From a bacterium (GTDB taxonomy: Bacteria; Bacillota; Clostridia; Christensenellales; Aristaeellaceae), in NCBI GenBank assembly GCA_004563405.1, contig SFTH01000025.1, forward strand, positions 1 to 64,000: DNA of 64,000 nucleotides. The letters run 5' to 3'. A program made the position numbers and the translations under genes. Numbering within the stretch: position 1 is the first letter of the stretch; every line of letters starts with the position of its first letter. Of this stretch, positions 1 to 7,284 are shown piece after piece. Below the pieces are notes generated by a model that saw only the letters and a program-made list of their open reading frames with translations, made no database searches and was not told where the DNA came from.

Positions 1-1334
1 ATGTTATAATCGTTATCAAATCCATAGAGTTGGCAATCATCGAGTTTCATGTCAGCGTTCACATAACTCTTGGAAAGAAAGTCCGCAATTCCACAGCAAG
101 GGTCACAGATGGTTTCGCCTGCTTTGGGATTAACGATTTTGACTATGAAGTCAATAATTGGCAGAGGGGTCAAGAATTGTGCCTTCTCATCCTTTTGGAA
201 TTTAGTGGCAAAATTATAGAAAATCAGTTGATACAGATCGTTATTGCTGGAAAGAACAAACGAATAATCCTGAAACTGTCGGACAATTTCATTTGCCACT
301 TTCACATGACGTTCTTGTGTCCATACTACTTTGTTTTCACCAAGAATATTGTTATAGTACACCTTAGCTTCGCTATAAAGTTTTTTCATTCGCGAAACGA
401 ATTTTTGTACTTCTGGTATATTCAAATTGCCCTTGTAGAGTTCATCACTATTAATATAGAACTGAATATAGCCGCCATGATCTTTTCTCTGCTTTTCATC
501 AAAGATTTTCATAGCAATAAGCTGTATCAGTATCATGTAACCTTCTTCGTTAGACAAACTGACAGAATCCAATACACGCATAATAGAATTCAGAGCATTT
601 TTCATATTGTCATCTTGAATTGTATACACAATATCAAGATCTTCTATATGCATTTGACTTCTATCTGTCCGAGTATTCTTGTTAATGATTTTCGCCAAAT
701 CATTCAGTGTAGGTATGGTGTAATACGGGTCTGTAATTTCAAGCTGATACTGCTCTAGAATTTTCTGACTGGTAGGAAAACTAAGACTATTGTCAAATCT
801 AGTTATGTCATTTCCAACCCTCTTGAATAGGAACAATCTCCCAGTATCATAATAGATCCCCAACACAAAAGGACTATCTGGCTCCTTGATAGCTGCACGC
901 ACCTGCGAGCTAAAAACCTGCTCAATAGTCTTATCATTTCTTTTATATTCAATCACTTCAATGGCTAGTTCTCGTACTTTTCGTAGAGAATCCACATCTT
1001 TTGGATTCTCCCTGTACTTACGATAATAGTCCAACCAAGAAATATCAGAAAAAACAACAGAGTCAATTTTTATTGGCTGCGAATGAATATTACCCTTAGG
1101 GAAATATATTTCTGCACCTATATAATCACGGCTCGGAATACGACCGGACTGTATCATGCTGTATATGAACTGCCATTTGTAGAATTCTTCATTAGGATTA
1201 CCATGAACATCTTTAATAGCAATGTTCTCGACAAATTTGCCGTCGACAGTGCAAAAAGACTTAGGCAGAATGCTCTTGTTTGCATATTCGTGATTAAAAG
1301 CAATTCTTGCGTGCGAAAAGTCCATAATCCTCAT
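1..1334 (-). CDS. N-6 adenine DNA methylase with N-terminal PD-(D/E)xK-like nuclease domain (3' end outside window)
   Basis: The open minus-strand frame gives 444 residues and leaves the window at position 1, so the C-terminal part is missing. Residues 380-420 hold QFLTPLP and then DPCCGIADF (411-419), the S-adenosylmethionine motif I of HsdM-type N-6 adenine methylases. Residues about 50-171 look like an HSDR_N-type nuclease domain: a conserved EEFYKWQFIY stretch, D91 in KIDSVVF, and E129-Y-K131. This suggests a single-chain restriction-modification enzyme. It is clearly more AT-rich than the island genes next to it. ATG at 1334 or 1325 could start it; neither has a good ribosome site. Codons upstream of 1334 still read like protein (IAGIKPVFRTDG) back to a TGA at 1383-1385, so the true N-terminus may be cut by a nonsense change. 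Methylase assignment is firm; the nuclease role is inferred. Confidence 0.85.
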   Translation of the reverse strand, partial: MRIMDFSHARIAFNHEYANKSILPKSFCTVDGKFVENIAIKDVHGNPNEEFYKWQFIYSMIQSGRIPSRDYIGAEIYFPKGNIHSQPIKIDSVVFSDISWLDYYRKYRENPKDVDSLRKVRELAIEVIEYKRNDKTIEQVFSSQVRAAIKEPDSPFVLGIYYDTGRLFLFKRVGNDITRFDNSLSFPTSQKILEQYQLEITDPYYTIPTLNDLAKIINKNTRTDRSQMHIEDLDIVYTIQDDNMKNALNSIMRVLDSVSLSNEEGYMILIQLIAMKIFDEKQRKDHGGYIQFYINSDELYKGNLNIPEVQKFVSRMKKLYSEAKVYYNNILGENKVVWTQERHVKVANEIVRQFQDYSFVLSSNNDLYQLIFYNFATKFQKDEKAQFLTPLPIIDFIVKIVNPKAGETICDPCCGIADFLSKSYVNADMKLDDCQLYGFDNDYN

Positions 1335-1478
1335 CCCATCCGTTCTGAAAACAGGTTTAATACCGGCAATCTGAAGAAGAATTCAGTTGCAAAAAGGGGT
1401 ATGACTCTCTGTTTTCATAGTAATCACTGATATTTTACCATATATGGAGCCAAAACGAAAGATGGTGGAGAAATTTCA

Positions 1479-1790
1479 CTATCGGCGTTTGCAATACAAC
1501 GAAATATCCCCCTTATACCCCTCAAACGTATCCACGCGCGTAATATTCCACAAAACGCCGCTGTAGCGTATCACATGCGCGGTTGTGATGTCGTTTCGCC
1601 AGTTGATCGTGAACAACACTTCTTCCTGCATGTGTTCGGCGTTGGCAGCGTGATACTCCCGGCCGGACAGATGGCGGAAGTATGCCCACACTGGCGGGCA
1701 GATCGGTTCCAGTGTTTCGACTGCATAGCCGTTTTCGTTGATGACCGACTTCACCGCCAGTATTTCGATTTTCTTGTCTTTCAGTTTCAT
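1479..1790 (-). CDS. phage head closure / head-tail adaptor protein
   Basis: A 103-residue protein with the pattern of SPP1 gp16 / HK97-type head closure proteins: short beta-rich chain with ILAVKSV, EVLFTINWRNDIT, a central HVIRY..VLWNI and a final conserved GYKGDISLYCKR. These proteins form the ring under the connector on which a tail docks. It is the last gene of the head and packaging block and its start overlaps the large terminase stop by one base. No tail gene follows; the next gene downstream is the methylase. Family assignment comes from length, pattern and position; no search was run. Confidence 0.75.
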   Translation of the reverse strand: MKLKDKKIEILAVKSVINENGYAVETLEPICPPVWAYFRHLSGREYHAANAEHMQEEVLFTINWRNDITTAHVIRYSGVLWNITRVDTFEGYKGDISLYCKRR

Positions 1791-3433
1791 CAGATCGCCC
1801 CCGTAAATTCATTGTAGTGTTCATACAGGCCCACATAACAGTCCAGCAGTGCTGCCGTGCCGTCAATGCGCTGTTTCGGCGACTGGTTCTTCACTGGCAC
1901 GATGTTGCCGTTGCGGTCGGTCTGTATGCCCGTGTTGGTCAGACACCATTTCAGAATGGGATTGTTGTTGTAGTTCACCCGGTGGGCCTGCAGGTCTGTG
2001 CCCAGCATCTGCATCGGCAGGGACAGCGTTTTTGCGCCCTGTATGCAGCGCACCATGTTGAAGCCCTGCATCTGCATTTCCTCCACGAAATACCGGGCGG
2101 AATAGCTGTCATAATACACCCACGCGGGGAACAGTTCGTATTGCTTCACCATGTCTACAAACCACTGCGTCACGTCGGAATAGCTGATGCTGTTCCCGGC
2201 GCACAGGCGCAGCAGCCCGCGTTCAAACCACTTGTCATAGGGGATTTTCTCCCGCTTCACGCGCTCCTGCAGGCTGTCCGCAGGCAGCCAGTACATCTGC
2301 GCAATATACTTTCTGTCGCTGCCGCGCTTCATCATCAGCAGGCTTGCGCAGGTCAGGTCGGTGGTGATGGACAGATCGACGCCGCCGATGCAGTATGCGC
2401 CCCGGAATTCCTCCATGTCGAACGTGTCCGTGCAGTTGATCGCGTCAAAGGACAGCCATGCTGACTGCACCGTTTCCCGGATGTTGAATTCCTTGCACAG
2501 CACGCCGGACAGTTCCACAGGGTTCTGCTTCGCGCGCTGCACCTTGATCGTCAGATCGTCGGTTTTCTTGATCGCGCCCAGCGACGGGTTTGCTTTCATC
2601 CATGCGTCCGGCTCCATCCATTCGTCCCGCCTGTCCAGTTCGTACAGAATCGGCAGGAAGGTATCGTCCGTGATGGCTCCGTCCGCAACGGCGCAGGAAT
2701 GATTGTACATATCGTCAAAGATACATTCGCGCACCGTGCCCGCCGTGGTTATCATCACAAGCAGCGGCTGACGCCGGGCGGACTGCGACTGGCGCATCAC
2801 CTCATACAGATTTCTGTCCTTGACGCCGTGCAGTTCGTCCATGATGACAAACGACGCATTCAGGCCGTCCAGACTGTCCGAATTCCGGGACAGCGGCTGC
2901 AGCTTCGACATACCGGGCACATAATACAGATCGCTTTTGCGCTTCTTCATGTGCCGGGACAGGTCGGGCGACTGCTTCACCATGTTGTGACATTCATCGA
3001 ACAGCAAACGTGCCTGCGCATACTTTGTCGCCGTGCTGTACACCTCTGCGCCGCCCTCGCCGTCGGCAATCAGCATATACAGCGCAAGGCCCGCCAGCAA
3101 AGTGGACTTTCCGTTCTTTCTGCCTACAAGGAAGAACGCTTCCCGGAAGCGGCGCAGTCCGGTATTCCTGTCCACAAAGCCGAACAGTGCCTGTATGAAC
3201 GCTTTCTGAAATAATTCCAGCCGGACGGGTTGACCTGCCCATTCGCCCTTGCTGTGACGGCAGAAACGTTCAATGAATTCGATGGGTCTGTTGGCTTTTT
3301 CTTCATCAAAGGTGTATTTACCGCCATCCTGCATGGACCCTGCTGCAAGGCGGGCGTATACGGCTTTGATGCGTCTGCTGGCGGGGATTTCTCCCCGCTG
3401 TAGCAGATCATTGTACTGAACGATAAAGTTCAT
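1790..3433 (-). CDS. phage terminase large subunit
   Basis: A 547-residue packaging motor of the HK97 / TerL type. Walker A is GRKNGKST (104-111), Walker B is FVIMDE (195-200) followed by LHG, and the C-terminal RNase H-like nuclease begins near GGVDLSITTDLTC. It would translocate DNA into the prohead and cut it. Length is normal for the family and no break is seen. It follows the small-terminase-like gene by one base and is followed by the head closure gene. It is the best marker that this island packages its own DNA. Confidence 0.95.
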   Translation of the reverse strand: MNFIVQYNDLLQRGEIPASRRIKAVYARLAAGSMQDGGKYTFDEEKANRPIEFIERFCRHSKGEWAGQPVRLELFQKAFIQALFGFVDRNTGLRRFREAFFLVGRKNGKSTLLAGLALYMLIADGEGGAEVYSTATKYAQARLLFDECHNMVKQSPDLSRHMKKRKSDLYYVPGMSKLQPLSRNSDSLDGLNASFVIMDELHGVKDRNLYEVMRQSQSARRQPLLVMITTAGTVRECIFDDMYNHSCAVADGAITDDTFLPILYELDRRDEWMEPDAWMKANPSLGAIKKTDDLTIKVQRAKQNPVELSGVLCKEFNIRETVQSAWLSFDAINCTDTFDMEEFRGAYCIGGVDLSITTDLTCASLLMMKRGSDRKYIAQMYWLPADSLQERVKREKIPYDKWFERGLLRLCAGNSISYSDVTQWFVDMVKQYELFPAWVYYDSYSARYFVEEMQMQGFNMVRCIQGAKTLSLPMQMLGTDLQAHRVNYNNNPILKWCLTNTGIQTDRNGNIVPVKNQSPKQRIDGTAALLDCYVGLYEHYNEFTGAI

Positions 3434-3434
3434 A

Positions 3435-3671
3435 TCAGGCTCCCTTGCGGGTGGCGAAGGACAGCAGCGCGTCGTTGGTTTCGTCCTGCCCGCTTTCGTG
3501 GCACAGGCGCAGATATTCCTTCTGCATGTTGAGGTATCCGCGATTCATGGACAGATACGCCTTGTCATCGCCCTGCCTGCGCAGTTCTTCCATGCGTGCC
3601 TGCATGAAGGTCATTTCGTTTCGCAGCACGTCCAGCGCCGCGTTTCGTTCATTGTTGTAATTCTGATTCAT
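3435..3671 (-). CDS. small terminase-like or head-packaging accessory protein
   Basis: A 78-residue, highly charged and mostly helical protein: an N-terminal NERNAALDVL, then MTFMQARMEELRRQGDDKAYLSM in two pieces of a likely coiled coil, then KEYLRLCHESG. It lies between the HNH gene (4-base overlap) and the large terminase, which is the usual place for a small terminase subunit. It is shorter than typical TerS proteins (about 140-180 residues) and no DNA-binding HTH is visible, so it may be a reduced TerS or another accessory factor. Real gene: it is tightly coupled on both sides. Confidence 0.55.
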   Translation of the reverse strand: MNQNYNNERNAALDVLRNEMTFMQARMEELRRQGDDKAYLSMNRGYLNMQKEYLRLCHESGQDETNDALLSFATRKGA

Positions 3672-3964
3672 ACGTTCCTCCGTTCCGGCGACAGATCGCC
3701 GTTTTCATCAAAGGTCAGGCCCTGTGCAACTGCGCCGCCCGTGCCGAAATGCTCGGCATTGTGACAGGCCATGCACAGGGCTTCAAGGTTATCGGGGTTC
3801 AGTGCGATAGAAGTATCATTCACATTCCGGGGCGTCAGGTATCGCCGGTGATGGGCAATTTCCGCAGGCCGACCGCAGCGTTCACAGATGTAATTCTTCG
3901 ACAGCAGGAACGCCCGGGACAGCCTGCGCCATGCCGCCGAATGATAGAATGCCGTCTTGTTCAT
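3668..3964 (-). CDS. HNH endonuclease of the packaging module
   Basis: A 98-residue HNH nuclease. It has a zinc pair CERC near residue 27, the catalytic AHHRRYLTP, an N-rich loop (NPDNLEALC), and a second zinc site CMACHNAEH. HNH proteins of this size sit beside terminases in cos-type phages and are needed together with the terminase for DNA cutting at packaging. It overlaps the connector gene upstream and the small-terminase-like gene downstream by four bases each, so it is translated within the packaging operon. Confidence 0.88.
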   Translation of the reverse strand: MNKTAFYHSAAWRRLSRAFLLSKNYICERCGRPAEIAHHRRYLTPRNVNDTSIALNPDNLEALCMACHNAEHFGTGGAVAQGLTFDENGDLSPERRNV

Positions 3965-4236
3965 GTCCGCCCCCGCTCCGCCGACAGGGCTTTCAGCAGG
4001 CAGTCAATCACGCGCTGCAGCTTGTCTGTGTCGGCGTTTTCGCCGTAGTACCAAAGCCGCAGCAGGAATCTGCCTGCCGCCCGTGCCACAGGGGAATAAT
4101 CCCCCGTGGTTTTGGCGTATCCCGTGGTCGCTTCCAGATAGGGCGGGATGGCGTCGATCAGCGGTTCGATGATGGCGTCATTGTCGCCGCCGTCAATGCG
4201 CAGGATGTCCCGCGCTTCCTCGATGGTGAAGATCAT
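3961..4236 (-). CDS. head-tail connector protein (gp6-like)
   Basis: A 91-residue helical protein starting MIFTIEEARD. The pattern (EEARDILRIDG, then DAIIEPLIDAIPPYLEATTGYA, then a long C-terminal helix) is that of HK97 gp6-type connectors, which form the ring between portal and head closure. The start at 4236 was chosen because it overlaps the capsid stop as ATGA; a longer frame upstream would lie inside the capsid gene. It is followed by the HNH gene with a 4-base overlap. Confidence 0.8.
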   Translation of the reverse strand: MIFTIEEARDILRIDGGDNDAIIEPLIDAIPPYLEATTGYAKTTGDYSPVARAAGRFLLRLWYYGENADTDKLQRVIDCLLKALSAERGRT

Positions 4237-5729
4237 GCGGCGTTCACTTCCAGCTTGACGAACGCGCCGGGCGCGATGGGCTTGCCGTCCGCAATACACA
4301 GGGCGCGGAAGTCGATCAGACCGGAGGTAAAGCCGGATTCCCTGCTGACCTCCATCGCCACGCCCTCGGGCACGTTCACGCCGTAATAGCGGAAGTTACC
4401 GAACAGAACCGTGCCCGCCGGGATGTTGTCATCCAGCACAACCGGGAAGCCGAACAGCCTGCGCACGCCGCCGTTTTCCGCATCGGTGAACAGATACGCG
4501 CCGTCGCCGTCCTTCAAGGGGTAGATGCTGCCGAACAGCGTCGCCGTGGACATAGCAAACTTTGCGCCGCCTGCATAGCTGCCGGGCAGCTTGGCGATCA
4601 GCGCAAGCAGGTTGTCGGCAGTCAGGGTGTTGGTGCTGATGGTATTGCCGTCGTTCCACGTTACGCCGGACAGAATGCCCGTGGGCTGACCGCTGCCCGT
4701 GCCGCCGACGATGGCAGCGCCGATGGCGTCCGCGATGGAATTGCGCAGTTCTTCCGTCAGATACCCTTCAAAGGCTCCGATGTCCATGCGGCGTACTGCG
4801 GCAGACATGGACAGCACCTTGATGAGTTCGTAGGCGCTGAACGTCACGGACGTGGTGGTGATGTTCTTCCGGTCAACGTTGCTGCCCTCGATGTGCCAGC
4901 TTGCCGCATCGGTGGGCGTGCCCACGGGAACGGACAGGTTCGCCGGGACGTTGAACAGCCGGACTTCGCCGAATAGGCCGTTGACGCCGCGTGCCGGGCG
5001 GATGACCTCGTTCAGCGTCTTATCCGGCACGACGGCTGCGGAATTGGACAGGGTGTTGAATGCGTCTGCACGCTTTTCTGCCTGCGCTGCCGTGAAGGAA
5101 CGCTGTTCACCTTCCGTCAGGGGCTTGCCCAGCAGATTCTTGAAGAACGCACTGCGGTATTCCGGGGTGTCGTGGGTGTTGATGTTGGCGGCGGCCTGAT
5201 TCATGACCGCGCTTTCGATGGGGTTAAAGTTCATGGAGTTACCTTCCTTCCCGACAAGGTCGTTCCTTGCCTGTACATTGGTTTGCGGATAGGCGGCGCG
5301 GTTGACGATGCTGATTTCGTACACCCTGCCGATTTCCGTGATGGTGCGTTCGCGTCTGTTTTCGTCCCATTCCTGATTCGCGATGTCGAACGCGAAGGAC
5401 ATCTGCGACAGGTCGCCGCGACGCACGGCTTCATATACGCTGCGTCCCTGCTCGGTATCGGGCAATTCGGCGCGCATTTCAAGGCCGCTGTCTGTGACGT
5501 TCAGCGTCAGGGTTTTCGGGCTTCTGGCAAGGGGAATCCCCGTGCCGTCGTGGTTCACCAGCAGCGTGATGTCGTTCAGATCGACATGTTCAAGGGCGCT
5601 GCGGGCGATGCGTTCAGAAAAGCCGTGCATGTCGGCGGGCTGGTCGAACACGATCGCCGTGCCCTCGATCACCAGTGGATTCTCTGCTGCCCGGACTTCA
5701 TAAGCCCGGGTTTCATGCCGTTTGTTCAT
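4233..5729 (-). CDS. fused prohead protease and HK97-fold major capsid protein
   Basis: One 498-residue frame carries two usual phage genes. Residues 1-155 are an HK97-type prohead protease (U35): GTAIVFDQPA, then LLVNHDGT with the catalytic His, then DLSQMSFAF with the catalytic Ser, and the conserved ISIVNRAAYPQT. After a linker (from about 165) comes an HK97-fold major capsid protein: FFKNLLGKPLTEGEQRSFTA, P-domain and A-domain patterns, and an end GAFVKLEVNAA. The protease would act in cis and be cut away during maturation. It overlaps the portal stop by 17 bases and the connector start by four. Both domains look intact. Confidence 0.92.
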   Translation of the reverse strand: MNKRHETRAYEVRAAENPLVIEGTAIVFDQPADMHGFSERIARSALEHVDLNDITLLVNHDGTGIPLARSPKTLTLNVTDSGLEMRAELPDTEQGRSVYEAVRRGDLSQMSFAFDIANQEWDENRRERTITEIGRVYEISIVNRAAYPQTNVQARNDLVGKEGNSMNFNPIESAVMNQAAANINTHDTPEYRSAFFKNLLGKPLTEGEQRSFTAAQAEKRADAFNTLSNSAAVVPDKTLNEVIRPARGVNGLFGEVRLFNVPANLSVPVGTPTDAASWHIEGSNVDRKNITTTSVTFSAYELIKVLSMSAAVRRMDIGAFEGYLTEELRNSIADAIGAAIVGGTGSGQPTGILSGVTWNDGNTISTNTLTADNLLALIAKLPGSYAGGAKFAMSTATLFGSIYPLKDGDGAYLFTDAENGGVRRLFGFPVVLDDNIPAGTVLFGNFRYYGVNVPEGVAMEVSRESGFTSGLIDFRALCIADGKPIAPGAFVKLEVNAA

Positions 5730-6834
5730 GGTTGTCCACCTCCTGATAGATGTCCGCCTTGTCGGCAGTTACATAATTGAGCGATTGCAGGCGCTTGTCG
5801 CCGTCCTCCACCTCGGGCAGAGCCAGCAGTCGCCGGGCTTCGTTGATGCTGATGATGCCGAAGGGCAGCAGCTCCCGCAGCAGGGAAATCCGCGTCCGGG
5901 CACTGGAAAATTCCAGACGTTCCGACGTGAAGCGGATGTCTGCGCCGCACTTCCTGCTGAATTCAAGGGACATCTGCAGCGCCAGCGGTTCCAGCAGCGA
6001 TTCATAAAAGGCGGCGAATTCATCTTCCGTGTATTCGCCCGTGACGATCTTCGGGGACACGCCCAGATAGGCGAATATCTCCCGGTTCACGGCGTCCACC
6101 TGTTCATGGGGTACGCTGTACGGGCTTGTGTTGGTGGGGATGAATTCAAAGCGCTGGTCGGTCGCCGCAATGCCGCCCGTGTTGGACAGGCTCAGATAGT
6201 CCCGGACGAACAGTTCCTTTTCTGCCTTTACCTGCGCCGGATTGACCAGCGAAGTGAATTTCAGAATGCCGCGGATGTTGGTTGCATTCTTTACCGCCAC
6301 GCCCGTAGCTTCATTCAGCGTATGGGCCGTGTCGATCAGCGGATACAGCGGCGCATTGTCGCTGCCCAGCAGTTCGTTTGTGGCAAAGTGCCTGCGCAGG
6401 TGAATCAGATCGCCATAGGGCAACAGCACCTGCCTGCCGTCCGAGAAGATCAGCCGGGCGTACAGATCGCCGCTGTTTGCTCCGACAAATTCAACGCTTG
6501 CCGGGGACAGCGGATACAGCGCCCGGATATGATCGTCTGCCCGGTCAATGAGAATAAAAGCGTTGTTCGCCGTGAAATAGGCGGTTGCGGTCTTGTACAG
6601 CAGGTCATACGCCGTCATATAGGCGTTGGGGCTTTCGCGCAGCAGTCGTTCAAGTCCGGGTTCATCAGCATGCCCCTGTAGCTTTGCCGCATGCCGGGCA
6701 ATGGCGTCTACAGCCGAACGGAACGCCGCGCTGCCGTAGGCCGTGCCGGAGAACGCCGTGAATCCGCTCTGGATTTCCAGCGTTACGCCTTGCGGCGCAG
6801 ACTGTTTTTTGAACAGTCGGGTCAATGGGTTCAT
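5713..6834 (-). CDS. phage portal protein
   Basis: A 373-residue HK97-type portal protein: N-terminal SAAFRSAVDAIARHAAKL, the middle region LLYKTATAYFTANNAFILIDR, and the conserved GIAATDQRFEFIPTN and FAYLGVSPKIVTGEYTEDEF. The portal forms the DNA entry ring at one capsid vertex. A good ribosome site (AGAGGTG) precedes ATG 6834. It is the first structural gene of the block and its stop overlaps the protease-capsid gene, so these products are translationally coupled. Length is in the normal range. Confidence 0.93.
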   Translation of the reverse strand: MNPLTRLFKKQSAPQGVTLEIQSGFTAFSGTAYGSAAFRSAVDAIARHAAKLQGHADEPGLERLLRESPNAYMTAYDLLYKTATAYFTANNAFILIDRADDHIRALYPLSPASVEFVGANSGDLYARLIFSDGRQVLLPYGDLIHLRRHFATNELLGSDNAPLYPLIDTAHTLNEATGVAVKNATNIRGILKFTSLVNPAQVKAEKELFVRDYLSLSNTGGIAATDQRFEFIPTNTSPYSVPHEQVDAVNREIFAYLGVSPKIVTGEYTEDEFAAFYESLLEPLALQMSLEFSRKCGADIRFTSERLEFSSARTRISLLRELLPFGIISINEARRLLALPEVEDGDKRLQSLNYVTADKADIYQEVDNHEQTA

Positions 6835-6869
6835 AGGGTTTCACCTCTTTTCAGGAGGAACGCATACGA

Positions 6870-7076
6870 TCAGCACTGCGCAAATTCCGTCCATGCGCGG
6901 GCAAAGGCTTCCATACAGCCATCACACGCGCCGCAGAATTCCAGATACGTTTCGATGCGCTCCCGGTCGTTTGTGCGCGACGGGAATTTCTTGTCCTCTT
7001 TCACGTCGCGGGCCAGATCGCCCACAGGGTTCCTGTCGTGCAGGTGGTTCTTTATCAGCCAGCTTTTGAAATACAT
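6870..7076 (-). CDS. YozE SAM-like family small protein
   Basis: A 68-residue protein matching the YozE SAM-like fold family: FKSWLIKNHLHDRNPVGDLARDVKED, then FPSRTNDRERIETYLEF, then CDGCMEAFARAWTEF. In Firmicutes these are small helical proteins of unknown molecular role, common in chromosomes and also in mobile elements. A strong GGAGG lies before ATG 7076. It is the first gene of the minus-strand structural operon, 35 bases ahead of the portal. Its role in the island is unknown. Confidence 0.8.
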   Translation of the reverse strand: MYFKSWLIKNHLHDRNPVGDLARDVKEDKKFPSRTNDRERIETYLEFCGACDGCMEAFARAWTEFAQC

Positions 7077-7178
7077 GGTTCATACCTCCAAAATTATTTT
7101 TCATGCGGAGGAAAAGTTATCTCCGCTCCCGGTCGATTAGGGGCCGACTTTTCCGGTAGGCCGCGGGGGATGCGTCAG

Positions 7179-7284
7179 GGTGACGGAGGATGACGGACAT
7201 TTACAAACCTTTCTTCGGGAATTCCATTTTTGAAATTTCAAATAGTATGAAATTCACCGTCATCGTCCGTCAGCCTTGACGGAA
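7179..7284. other. candidate replication origin of the island (iterons flanking AT-rich core)
   Basis: Five copies of the hexamer TGACGG or its complement lie at 7181 (+), 7191 (+), 7257 (-), 7267 (-) and 7277 (+). Members of each pair are exactly 10 bases apart, one helical turn. The two pairs face each other and enclose about 57 bases of AT-rich sequence. The region is directly downstream of the primase-helicase stop. Satellite origins such as those of SaPIs have iterons on both sides of an AT-rich core close to the rep gene. The function is inferred from layout. Confidence 0.5.

Noticed and set aside
30..1430. Two plus-strand frames near the left end
   Set aside because: They are opposite the methylase gene, have no ribosome site and no familiar motif; the minus-strand product has clear methylase motifs.
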